In this document: piece by piece, positions 40,001 through 52,289 of the stretch
Numbering within the stretch: position 1 is the stretch's first letter
How the letters are laid out: every line of letters begins with the position of its first letter
DNA from: Balanoglossus misakiensis
Taxonomy: Eukaryota; Hemichordata
DNA: 64,000 nt
Direction: 5' to 3'
Assembly: GCA_040954595.2 (NCBI GenBank)
Contig: CM082593.2
Span: 5,332,001-5,396,000 of the forward strand
The notes under the pieces: model-generated
Database searches by the model: none
Seen by the model: only the letters and a program-made list of their open reading frames with translations
Told to the model about the DNA's origin: nothing
Translations under genes and position numbers: made by a program

Positions 40001-40496
40001 GCCTCGTTTTCGCATGCATCGTCTTGGAAGGGCGCCATCTTTCGTAAATCAAGCGGGAACTATGTCATTGACAATGATTGCCGCTACGTGTATATGGAAT
40101 TGTAAAAAAAAAAGGATTCCCCCGGAGGAATCCCAGACGTGTTTCCATAAGGAGATTACACGGCTTCAACACACCATTTTCAAATGTCAACTGTCATGGA
40201 ATGTCCTCCCGTTTTTCTGTTTGTCATGTGTGGGATGAACACTGCCGTAAAAAAGCTCGGCCTCAATCTTGCTAACGGCGTTGTTACAATTTTAACATCT
40301 GGAGAGTCCTTTGAACAGACGCTCCTCACGCCCGGTTATGAGAACGTTGTGTTTAATTTAAAAGTTCGACCCGATCGGGAATTCATTTGAAACCCCCTAA
40401 ACTCGCATGCACATTGTGCAACGAGCGACTTTTCCATTATGCATCATAGTGGATGTAAAAGCTTACGGCAAATTGTACATCTACAGCAGCTCTTAC

Positions 40497-41745
40497 CTGT
40501 CGAAGGGCGAGTCACGACGCTGGGCATTATCCGGGTGCTGGCGGTGGGTTTCAATACGTTGCTTACGGACTGTTTAGTATGCGTTGGCATGCTTCGAGTC
40601 GCATGACCTGCGGTTAATCCCAGACTCATGGTATCCGTTGACGGACTAGGTTCCGTGAAATAGGCCGTGCTGTGATTGCTCGGCCGGGGTGTCGGCAATG
40701 GAGGCGTGGGGATCAAGGTGTTGATTGTACTCATCCGGACAGTAGGTGGGGGTACCGCCGCAGTTGTGGGCGTGGCGCTCCGCGTGGTATATGCGCCCGT
40801 TTCCTGCTGCGAGGTCACAGAAGCTTGCAAATGCTCGGTGTCCCTCCTGTCCATAGTAGCACCTGTCGACGCAGAGTCGAGTGTTTCTGAATTCCGGGGA
40901 GCGGCCGGTGACCGCGATGGCATTGGCGGGGTTTCGGATACACCTGCCGTGCTCGGAATAAAGCTGTGCGTCCGCGGCACTTCTGACGGTACCAGCGGGT
41001 TCGAACTCTGATATATTCCCTCGGAGCTGGCGGATAGAAAACTTGGCGATGTGTGTGCGTCACTGCCGCGAGCGCTCCGATCCATAAATGAATCCACTTC
41101 GCTGGAAACTGAAGACGTTGCCAATCCTATGGCATTTCCGCGTGTCTCTCTTTTCTGTCTTAGTGACTTCATGACAGACGATGATGACAAGGCCAGAGAT
41201 GGTGATGGTGATATTATGTCACCGAAGACACTCTCGTCTGTATGTAAAGAGTCTCCGGCGTGACGGGATGAGAAGCCCTGTAAGCTACCGCTTTGTCTGT
41301 TGAGCCGTTCGGAGCTCGCAACTAGTACTGTTTCACTGATATTTGGTTCGGCTGTTTTTTGAGCGAGATTTCTCGAGCTGAGCAGCGCAGGCATTGCCGT
41401 TGGTTCAACTCCAAGTTCGCTCGACCGCAGCAAGACAGCCGAGTGCGCGCTGACCCCAGATCCGTCGGAAGGCGCGTAGTGGCGATCACTTTTTGTCGGC
41501 AACCAGCGTTTTGGAGATCTCGCTGTAAATATTTCCGTTGGCACGACCGGGGACGGTTCCGTCACTTTGGCAGCGGTGATGGAGGTGTCAAGGAAAGCGC
41601 CGAGGCTGGTCTGAGAGCGCAGCCTGCCCGTCGCAGGCGCACACACAGGCACGGCGAACGTTGCTAACCATAGGGCAACGCGGAACATTCTCGTGAGATC
41701 CACATTACCTTGCCAACCAGTCGGATGAAGCGCCCGAGCGACCAT
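40497..41745 (-). CDS. Signal peptide and mucin-like ectodomain, first coding exon
   Basis: A 416-codon open frame on the minus strand ends at a good donor (ACAG|GTAAGAG) in phase 1. Reading past the donor would add only about 17 residues before a stop. The second Met (41688) starts a good signal peptide, MFRVALWLATFAVPVCAPATG, and is preferred over the first Met at 41745. The rest is rich in Ser, Thr and Pro, has no cysteine outside the signal peptide, and contains N-glycosylation sequons (NIS, NHS). This is the composition of a heavily O-glycosylated, extended ectodomain. A furin-type site RQKR occurs at residues 196-199 of the long form. The family is not recognised. Phase matching suggests splicing to the transmembrane exon at 18739. 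Overlapping plus-strand frames are shadows. Confidence 0.75.
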
Positions 41746-44700
41746 CGGTGGTGAGAGGAAAAACCGCCGAAATAAATCAGCTCGCCATCGCCGTTGTCGT
41801 CAGTCCAGAGCACCGTGTGTGCACACAGCCCGCGAACTTCGCATCACAACACGACAAGAGACGATGAACTCCAGTGGCACGATGTGCCTGTATTTCGTAC
41901 GTGCCGCCGATGTCGATCAGCTAACTCATTCCGAAAGCGATGTGTAACGAGACCCCCTAAGCTGGTCAAAGAATGCCCGTATTTGCAGTGAATAAGTTAT
42001 CGCGGCATTGCCCGTATTCTGTCGTGGTCGCCTGACTTGAAATGAGCTAAAGATACTTACTTCAGCCAATAAATATGATGTATGTGATCTCCTTTAACAA
42101 GGGGCGTGTATATATTTTGAAATGAACAAAAAAATGTGCGGGTATGGTCTCTCGTGTGGGCTGTTTGTGACGGATAAACATCCGTCCTCAGTCGCTAGGC
42201 CTTGAACTGGCATAGGTGCAAACTAATGGCTTTGGGGTTTACAGGATGACACAGATGGTAATTTTGTCCCTTTGGCATTCATTGTAATAAGTTTTGTGAA
42301 CCCATTATTAATACATGTACAGCTTCACCGACTTCTGTTAATTACCCCCATATGAATTTCCTTTGTTATTCGTGCTGTATATGTCCTACGTGTTTGTGGA
42401 TTCCGCGTTAATTACTATACAATCGCAAAGAGGCAAGTTCAATTCATGCACGCGTGTGTCCATTTGAGTGATTGGGTCACTGAACATTAATTAACGCTAT
42501 AGTAGGTAATTAGCTATTGTTTAATTGTGTAAGACAATACAAAGTGTTTCCAGTACGCCAAACGGATCTACCAGATATACAAATTGAACTTTTGACAACC
42601 AGTTATCTTGGCTGACTGCTACAACCGCCCAACAGATACCAGCAAAGTTTATCAAAACTGTACAGTGACATCTAAATATTTCTGTTGCGAAAGTGAATTG
42701 AAACAGTGCTGTATTTTTTCAAGCCGATCGTTCGACGGTGATTGACAGATTTGCATACATTTCCATATGAAACGGTTAATCGAGTCCTGACGCGTCAAAC
42801 GAGCAAATACGCAATGTCAATATTTCAAAAATACAACGTTTTGTATTCAAATAATGCATGTGCAATTACATATACTCTATCGATATGACAATAGCCACGA
42901 CTGCGTTTTGTTTGTTTTATAACATTCACTGACACGGCGTCACCCTGAAATCGAGGTCAATGCCGACATATTGTTAGCTGTTTTGTCTAACTTGTCATTC
43001 ATATTTTTACCAACCGTGAGGTCAATGCTGTAGTGGTATTTTGGGGCGAAATAACCTTGAACTTTGAGCCTCTTGATCACAGAATTTTAAATATTTTCGT
43101 CGATAGCATAAATTTTGTGACTGTCAAAATTACCTCAATTTTTTTTTGGCACGAACCTGCTTCATCTGAAGTGACAATCGATCAAATCAGTGTTTTAATT
43201 TATCTCAAATCATTCCACCTGTGTGAGTCTGCATCATGGTGGTATATTTAATTAGCACATACAATGTACCATCACCCCAAATTTAAATAATGAACAATAG
43301 AGCCGTACCCACCACCTGCATATGGATACAACCTGCACAAATTAAAGTATGCCATCTGTGGTTTGGTGGATAAACATGGCCGCTTCGATGACGTCACCAA
43401 TGAAACCGCAGTGAGGACATTTAGATTAGATAGAGACTGAACTAGTTTACACACAGCTACCCAGAGTAGAACAAGAAACCAGAAGAAATGGGAGAAAAAT
43501 ATTGAAAAAATGACCAAAAGTTAGAGTTACAGGGGCTTTTAAACAAACGACACATTCGGCTCCTCCGAACTTCTGCCCAGCGACCTTTTGGTAATTAACG
43601 TGTGACATTTCCATTGTTATGAATGATGGACTCGTCCACCTGCCTACGTGTTGACATTTTCGTTGAAAGGATAATGCATTTCATTAAAATGATGGGAAAT
43701 TGCTTTTGATGTTAAAGAATTTGTCACCCATAGCGCGTTGCAGAATATGGATATGTCATCACATTGGGTCAATAATAATCGAAAATGCGTGAACAAACAC
43801 TAGGCTGGATGCTATAGAGTTTGTGTAGCATTATCTATCCCGCTCTTCACCTCGCTTCGCTTCCAGTCAGCAATCGTTCTGACACCTGGCTTGTTTCAGT
43901 TTCAAGGCTCCGTAAATCAATTGTTTGATTTCTGAATGATCGATATTACGACAGTTTTTAATACTTGCCAGGTACACACTTGAAACGGTTATAGATCGAG
44001 TTCGTATAAGCGTACGCGTCATCTACTGTTTTGCTACACTCGGGAAAGATCACCCACAACCCGTAGGCCGTGTTGGAAATCGATAATAACTCGGGCGTTT
44101 CCACTGTCCGTCTATGCACTGCCTCCAAATATTTACACTGGCCTCTCGTGAGATAGCAAGCAGGTGTTGACTTTAATAACATTACGTGTAATTTTCCCAA
44201 AGACTAAAACGCCAGAACTGTGCACCATATACACATCTTACAACAATATGAAATGGAAAAAGTCTCATTATAAACGCGACATCAACCTAAAATGACCTTA
44301 TCCCATATTTAAAAGTCGATGTACATGTTTTCTTCAGTCAGAACATTACTTCAGATGCCTGCTGTGCTATCGACTCACCTCTTTCGCGATGAAATCAACC
44401 GATGTCGATAGCAGACTTAATTGTCGTATAAGAATCGACAAAAAGCACCAAAATATGAAATTTGAGAATCTACATCAGCAATATTAACCAAGACATACAT
44501 TAATTAAGGTTACTTTTTCTGCGTTAGATTGCGCGCAGAGTTCAACCGTGCTATGGCGGTGGCGATCAATCCCACAGCATCACTCGACATCTTTCAAAAA
44601 GCCGAGCCAACCATCTGTACAAAAATGGTGCAATGTGGCGTGGTTATTGAAAACTCTCTTTGGACATTACAACTTCACACACAACAGACGCCATTTAAAA

Positions 44701-45016
44701 TGTTGCAGTAACACCGACCAAACGCCGTAAGCTACGAGCAATTTTCTTGCAAGGAGCGACCCTTATCGCTTGCAACTGGGACTCTTACACCAGAAGGTTG
44801 AGCATATATATATTCGACCTAGATTGTACAAACTGGTGGACATTGTTATTCCAAACGCTGCCATACGTCACGCCGTTACCATATCCCACAGACGTCAAAT
44901 AGAGGGCATTTTTCGGTAGAACCCCAAACTAGACACCCACCGATCAACTGAAAGGAGAAGTAGGAAACATTGGGCGACACGACGTGTGTCTTATGTTCAT
45001 TTGCAAAATGGTCGAA

Positions 45017-45031
45017 CCCCCCCCCCCCCCC
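45017..45031. repeat. Poly-C run
   Basis: About fifteen cytosines followed by a short CA-rich tract, in non-coding sequence. Confidence 0.9.
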
Positions 45032-48000
45032 ACAAACACACACACATCCGATTCCACAAACCACAGGTTGTAAATTGTAACAGTTCGCTCACAATAATTT
45101 CATAGCAATTGCCATATATGTCAAAACAGCAAATGTTGCATTTAAAATACTGACGGTGTCGTATTCTGACCTTGTATACAGTTCAAATGGGTCGGCGCCT
45201 TCTATAAACCTAAAAGGCCAATTTCCGCTTCGTGGAAATAACGATATATTTCCGCCGCAAAATACGCGCAAATACACGCCGCGACTGATTCTTGTCAAAA
45301 GTAAACTGTAGTTATGTATTTATATGCATATAACCATGAAAATATAGTTGTAATAATGTAGCCGACGATGGCGTAACCAGGTGATTTTGCGAGTGATCAC
45401 AGACTGGCACAAAGCTTGCCGCAAATGTTGCTTCGAATTGTAATGATCGAGTGCCGGCCAGTAAAGGTTGCCGATGACCCACATACATGTCATCCAATCA
45501 ACAGAATGTTGAGTGACGAAACGTGTTCGAATATCTAGAATGGAGATATCTGATACCTCTACACTCACGCGAGGTTTACCCTAAACCCTCTTCTCGGAAC
45601 AGAGACAAGAATGTCAACTTGTTAACCTTCAAATTCGAAGAAAGATGGGCGTTAATTTGAACTCTACTTTTTCAAACACGAGTAAACGAGCCTGTAGTCA
45701 GTTGTGGATTCGTGATTTACGTTACAAGCATGTCGGAACCTAAATTATGTTTGCTACATATCCATACATTAGATTTGCCCAAATTCGTTATGGCGCACGG
45801 TTCGGCAGGCCTTTCTCGGAACTTTTTTTCTGCGCACGGTCCATTAACCATATCCCAGATTCGGGTACATCGTATACTTAGTTGCACCGTCACATCTTAA
45901 TACCGTTTTGTGTGACAACGGTCGTTCTTTTGAGCCCCGTAATTCGGTGTCGCCAGCGCGCAAAGTGAAACGTGTCTCCCATCTGCCTAATTCACCTTAG
46001 TCATTTAAAAATGACTGTCGGCAATTTTCGCCCACCCAGTGGAGATAATATCCCACTTTAGCAGCTATTTTCACGTGTAATTTAGTTTACTTTTTGCCGA
46101 CACCGGGCGAATCTTTACGCGGATCCAGAACGTTCTTGCGCACATGTCTGGGCCTTTTTCCCCCGAGAGGGTATTTGCACCACGCGCGCAAGTGTAAAGT
46201 GAATAAACCGCGCATCAGGGGATTCTACACGTACGCCGAGTTTTTTGCAATAAACTAAGATTTACAGTGGCAATCAAACTTTGTTGAGTGTGATGACACA
46301 ATTTCACCGGGATAAGTGTTGGCTAACATGGCCATATTGTGAAAATGCACTGGGGAGGAACGGAGGCCATCGCCTTGGTTGACGCATCCTACGTGATGAA
46401 ACTGTCAAAGTAGAGAGAGCCATGCCTGTCACGGCGTCCGTGAGCACTACAGGCGCTGCATGCCCGACACAACATGCAGAGTCATCACCTGTCATCACCA
46501 CAGGAAATACACAGCACTAGAAGACGATAATCGTTGACAAGAGTAGATCGCCCGACTGCAAGCTTGTTCAGAATAACACTACACGGGGTCGAAAAAAACT
46601 AGAATAATGTGCGCGTCAGAGGAAACAGGGCAGAGCGACGACAAGAAACTAATATCGATTTTCCATAAATGACAGTTTGTGATATCATTAATCATGTAAC
46701 TGACAGGTTCGATTAACTTATTTTTCATTTGTTTGCTAATTAATACAATTTCTGCTAAACTGTCACCATTTAGATGAGATGTCGGCGAGTCATTAATGTT
46801 TAATGTCCTCCTTATAAATTCATCAATTAATTTGCACGCTTGACCACGCTTCAAGTGTCACGACCCGAATCTGAAAGCAACGAGGCACAGCCCAATAATG
46901 CCTAATTGCCGGTTTTAATGTATTTTTTCCTATATTTTACCGGCACGTGTGTATGATATTTCCCTTTTGGTTATAACATTGACCTCCGTCGCAGGCTGTA
47001 AATAGTATGCGCATGCCTTGTCAATCATGTCGAAACCAAACATGGCCAGTTTACGAACGACATCATGTTAACTTTCGAAGTTACACTTACGTGAACACAG
47101 AAGCAAAATGTTTCCTTGCTGGAGTTCTAATTTAATTTAACACGCAGTGTGAAAAGGTTAATTTGAGATATCATTACGTACATACGTGATTACTATCACG
47201 AGCATAAAACAACGAATGAAAATGCCCTCTGATGCACACTGCATAACATATTGGTATATGGTCTTTCTTCCTATTGTCAGGTTAATTATTATTATTATTA
47301 TTGTAAAAAGCTTTTATTTGTGACTGCATGAAAGCTTCCATTTGTCCGAAACAAGAATTAATCATTCGATTAACAAATGGAAAGCCTCAGAAATTTTACT
47401 TTGATCAGATGTAACCTCAGGCCAGACGACAATCGTTGAAGCCTGCAGTGGTTCTATATAGTACGGCTCTGTTCTAACCAATTCATATATCATTGCTACG
47501 TCGATTAATCAATTGAGTATAACAATTTGCGTCACAATTCAAAATGTCAAGCTTTCTTTAAAGTATAACTTCGCTTTACTATATAACGCGAGCGGGGTTT
47601 AATATGAAATGCAATTGTTCTGAATTTGAAAGGAGGATGGGGCGTCCTATTGAAACTGTATACTCAGAATTTACTTCTGAATATTGTATGCTTAAAACCT
47701 TCATTACCATTTTAAGGCTTTGATTGATTATGTTATCTATTTTTGAGAAATGTCAGTATTAAATATCGTATTTCCAAGTATCGGTGAATGCAGAGGCGGG
47801 TTCTTTTCTTGTTAATTCCAAATAATTGCACGAGCTCGCAGACGAAGATTTCTGGGTCAAATAGGTACTATTATCCGAGTTCAGTTTCCGACGATCGAAA
47901 GTTAGGCATTGTCACTGAGATGGGGACACGTGTACTGACGCGTCAGGCAAACACTCAATCTGCCATGTAAATATACCTCTATATTCACGATAGCTTGCCC

Positions 48001-50230
48001 ACACCGTATACTGCGGTTTAGTTACTATGTTGAAGTTCTATACAATACATCCCGTGGGCCATATGTATCACAGATTTAAAGTACATGTAATAGGTTTTTA
48101 GAATCGTTACTGTTCGGTCTGAAATAGACATTTCAGCACACACCTACGCAGGAACAACTAGATAAGGTTTAATAACCTTCTTCATTTCTAATCTTCTTTC
48201 GAGCGCTCTGATAGTCCTGTCTATTCTTTGTGAGAGGTTCGGCTAAAAACTTTAACAAGGTTGATTGAAAATTAAAGATGTATGAAATCAGTCAATGGGT
48301 TGCAGCAATGTGTCGTAAAAGTGAGGTCGTGCGAATAATTGAATACTCCAATACATTCGAGTTGATATGTTTCCACCAGTCTTATGCAAAAAAAATCAAA
48401 ATTATTAATTCCATCCAATTCCATAAAGATTCACCATCAGGGTTTCAAAGAAAAAGTGGAACGGAATGCTAATAGTCGAAACTGATAGACGGCGAGGATA
48501 GCTCCCCGGTTACCCTGCGCGCTAATGGTGGGTTAAGCCCATTGGTGACTCTATAAACCGGCAACATGGCAGGCATTTACGGTGAATGTGCAGTAAAAGC
48601 GGGCATTTGCAGAGACACTTGTCGCTAATTACATCACGAACGTCTGTCTAGTCGTCTGGCAGCGTGAAGTCGAACCGCTCATCGGTTTATGGGTGCCACC
48701 AGGAAAAGGCAAAATGCTGTAATCACTTTAAGGACTTAAAATAGTAAAACTGTGACTTAACCTATGGCTTATAAACTGTATAATCAATTCTAAGAGCTTA
48801 CAACTCCGGCGATATAAGAGGAACGAAATCGCGCTTCCTCAACAAACGAACAATCATCCATGCCTGCTCCTTTAACGTCTTGCATACATAGGCAAACGGG
48901 AGGAATTCATTATTGTTTAATTGGAGAAAAGGCAATTTAATGAAAATCTTTAACCTTGACTTCTGTACAATGCTAAAGCAGTCAGACATGTTGCTTCGCA
49001 GTAAAATCGTGCCCCGTCGTCGATATCGTTATTCTACAAGTTTTCGTGGAAAAGCTCTGCAAGGCTGAACTTTATAGAAATTATCCATTTCTGTCGCTCG
49101 CCACTTTACAACTTGTCACGCAGACATGGAAATCCGTGCTCATGCAGCCTGCAGTACTATCAAGGTCAAATGCACACATATTCAGAAATGAATTTCTGGT
49201 CGATAATCTGCACGCATATTAGGTATATTTAACGATCCTCGCCCGTGTAATGATCGGCTATAGTTATTGTCCCGGGGGTGCCTATTTACATGTAGCTCCC
49301 ACTAAACGGTCTCTGGTTTATCTTAAAGGACCTTGCTGTACTCGTTATCTTGATCTGATTTTGTGTACAGGATCTATGGCACGTCTTTTTGATCATTTTT
49401 TTACGGTAGAAATATCAAAGGACGTTAGCTTTGAATAATGAGTGCGGTCGGCTGGGTTCTGTTCACCGAAAAAATGGAGGGGGCGCTGAATTCAGGGTTT
49501 GTAAGAATTTCATTTCGGCGAAAGAATATCACTTTAACAGACGACAAGTCACTGTGACAATTTTTTTTTTTTTGGAAATAGAAAACTGGGGCTTGGTTTC
49601 AAAACCACGTGTGCATGCATGCGGTCACGTTCATGAATGTGGCACCCTGAAGCCGTGCAGCAATTTTCGGCGTTTTGCGTCGTGTGTATAACTATCTTCC
49701 CTTTCCATTTCCCCGCCGTGAATAGATCTATACAACCGTGCAAATGACTTGACATTGCCTTGCAGAGAGATTTGTCATTCTAATCTCACAGTGTTGAGTA
49801 ACGCATGCGCGGGCCGGGTCAGCTGGAGAGTGTGGGATCCATTTGATGCTACACTCCCAACGGCCAGGAATGCGAGAATGCCCCATCCTTCGCACTTTAC
49901 GTCCTTGGCATACCGGAATCTAAATTTGCATCATCTATTCACCAAATTTCCCATTCAAAACACCGTGGGTCAAACGTTCACTCTCATCCTACATTCTGGC
50001 CGAGGACAGCTGTATTCAAACGTTCCGACATGATAGCTGCCTATATTATGCGCATGATCATTCGACAATTATGGAGTCAAATTCTGCACAGCATCGTTAC
50101 AACGTACTTCCAAAATAATGTTGGAAAAATCATGAGATAAAGAGTGAAATAACATTAAGCGGTGATGGTATACGCATATGGATCGGAGGATGAATGTCAA
50201 TGACTTGATTAAAGGAAATATTTCATATAG

Positions 50231-50663
50231 CCATTGGAAAACTTGACTGCACCGGAAGAACAAAAAGAAAATCCAATTTACTTGGCACGTTCTCCAATAA
50301 AACATCTAAGTGCCCGTGATATAGAGGTCAAGTCGATAGCAACGTTTGGAACACCTTAATGACGTCACCCAGAAAAAAGGTATTCCGTCGCCATCACAGA
50401 TGTAGTAGTAGTAGTATCGACATTGCGATGACAACTACGGTGTGGTGACGTACGACGCGTTTTCAGGCAATGATTCTTGAAAAGCACTTCATATTTTTTT
50501 CTGCTAAATACCTCTACTCGACTGTTTCATCGCATTGTGATGATATCGTAATGCGATCTCCATCATAGAGGAAATTACGGTGCGGTGCTTTCTGTGGGCG
50601 TGTCAATTGCCACAGACACCCTACAGCTGTGCTATTGTTTAATGGTAAGAACTATGTCATCAG
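50231..50663. repeat. Diverged duplicated segment, copy A
   Basis: This shares ordered blocks with 51455-51928. The clearest are ACTTGAC followed by an AGAAGA-rich stretch and AATTCAATTTA-like sequence, and near the end CAGACACCCTACAGCT followed by CTATGTCATCA-like sequence. The offset between matching blocks is about 1,225 to 1,270 bases, so indels have accumulated. No coding frame is shared. Confidence 0.5.
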
Positions 50664-51454
50664 TGCGTGCAGGGATTGGTTTTAATGAAGCTCTACTTTC
50701 GCGGGTGCCACCGAACATCAATAAAACCCTGTATTGCTAACCCGATCGATCCCTTTAATGATCCGTTTATACAAATACCACGAAGCTTTGTTCGATTTCC
50801 ACTTACAGGAATGGATACCACTCAAACGACAGAATACATCGCACTACACGAAGCAATGACGAAGGAGGCGTAATTGCCATAGCATCTCCTCAATAATCGT
50901 ATTTTGTGACGTCACATACTCCTTTTCATATGCCTCTCGGTATCAAATCAAAAGATGCCACTTCTTATTTCCGCACGTTTTTGCATCTACCTACAGAACT
51001 GGCACCACAGAACAGACATAATGCACCAATCGTTATGTTTTTATCTCCTTGGAATATTAGAATGGGAAATTGCATGGTCCGTTCACCAACGTGTTGACAC
51101 CGTGTCCAATTTTTACCCGAATGCGAAATGCTTGATGGTGATAACAACAATTAAGGCACTCCTATCCAGCCGTAGATTGAAAATTTATTGATAATTCATA
51201 TGATTGAAATTAGCACACATATACGCTAGTAAGTCTTTTCAGCCGAATTAAGGACACTTAATTATCATAAGTGGTAGAATTCAAATGCACGATTTGATCG
51301 AAGAGTGATTATTAGAAGTAATTTCCGATAATTATTTTTCAATGGCTTCTCTGCTGGGACGGCGTGTTGACGGTGAAATCAACAATAAGTAGTAATTTCA
51401 TTAATGACATCAGCTACATGAACCGGTGACGACGACAACAACACGTTTCTTATG

Positions 51455-51928
51455 GGCACTATAGAACTTGACAACACAAACAGAAGAAAGGAAAATTCAA
51501 TTTATACGACACTTTGGCCAATAATCTATCAATAACAGGTCGATAATTTATCTCTGTCATATTCTCTCGGTGATAGGTCAAAAATATGGCAATGTTAGAC
51601 ACATAACAATGACACGATTATCACCCAGTAAAAGTATTTTATGCATCGCCAATGCAAAGGTCGTTATACTATCGATATTTCCATGGTAACCATAGTGTGA
51701 TGATGTTGACTCTCGCTATACAATATGGCACATGCATACGATAACACTCTGCATTTCACCAGTGCTTGTATCAGTATGAGGCAATATCAATTTCTAAGAA
51801 CTGCTAAATTATATAAATATACTATTCTCTTCTCCATAAAGAGGAATTGGGTTAGGCTGCTATCGCGTGTCGATTGAGCCAGACACCCTACAGCTATATA
51901 CTATTTAATTGTCGGGGCTATGCCATCA
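51455..51928. repeat. Diverged duplicated segment, copy B
   Basis: Partner of 50231-50663 in the same orientation. The best-matching block is AGACACCCTACAGCT at 51881-51895 against about 50614-50628. It is either an old local tandem duplication or two insertions of one repeat family. Confidence 0.5.
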
Positions 51929-52289
51929 AAGCATACGATCACTAGATATAATGACGCCGTAAACAGTGTCATTATAGCCAAATAAATCCCATTATTTATC
52001 CATTTACATAAATGCTATAAGCAGTACATCTTGTTGTAGCTACTACTGAACAGATTTTCCGGCCCCCGTTTAATATAGCGAGTCGCATAAGACAGAACTT
52101 CAGTGTCACACGCAAACAATACTGTTCGTACGCATGGCACTGAATTGGAATGTATATCACATTTCTGCTTAGCGTAAAAAAACATCTTTTTAAAAACGCC
52201 GATAGCAACAATATTTAACAAACGCCATAGACAGTAGAACGCCCTCAAGCTACAGACGTCTATCATGAAATTACTAGGAAACAACGGCA

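Larger units (their letters stand above)
18740..40496 (-). other. Proposed 22-kb intron of the mucin-like gene
   Basis: If the two flanking exons belong together, this is one intron or a chain of introns with missed exons. I see few repeats: an 83-base foldback element (24610-24692), a GT run (26571-26594), two SINE-like segments (about 28140-28330 and 36482-36640) and a diverged repeat pair (33809-33915, 36806-37018). One 119-codon minus-strand frame (23994-24353) has protein-like composition but no proper splice context. A CpG-rich patch lies at about 29970-30030. A repeat-poor stretch of this size could hold distant regulatory DNA, but no named element can be assigned by reading. Confidence 0.45.
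41746..52289. other. Intergenic region between two minus-strand genes
   Basis: No supported gene. Open frames are short and lack splice context. The stretch holds an ATT run (47289-47303), a poly-C run (45017-45031) next to a short CA repeat, and a diverged pair of related segments (50231-50663 and 51455-51928). The left end should contain the promoter and 5' leader of the mucin-like gene, and the right end the 3' untranslated region of the filamin/MIB gene. The clearest hexamer for the latter is a variant ATTAAA on the minus strand near 52068-52073. Confidence 0.55.

Noticed and set aside
40444-40496. Cys-rich C-terminus (SCCRCTICRK) of the mucin-like frame
   Set aside because: It lies beyond a strong GTAAGAG donor and is most simply intron sequence. 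Transcripts retaining the intron could still use it.
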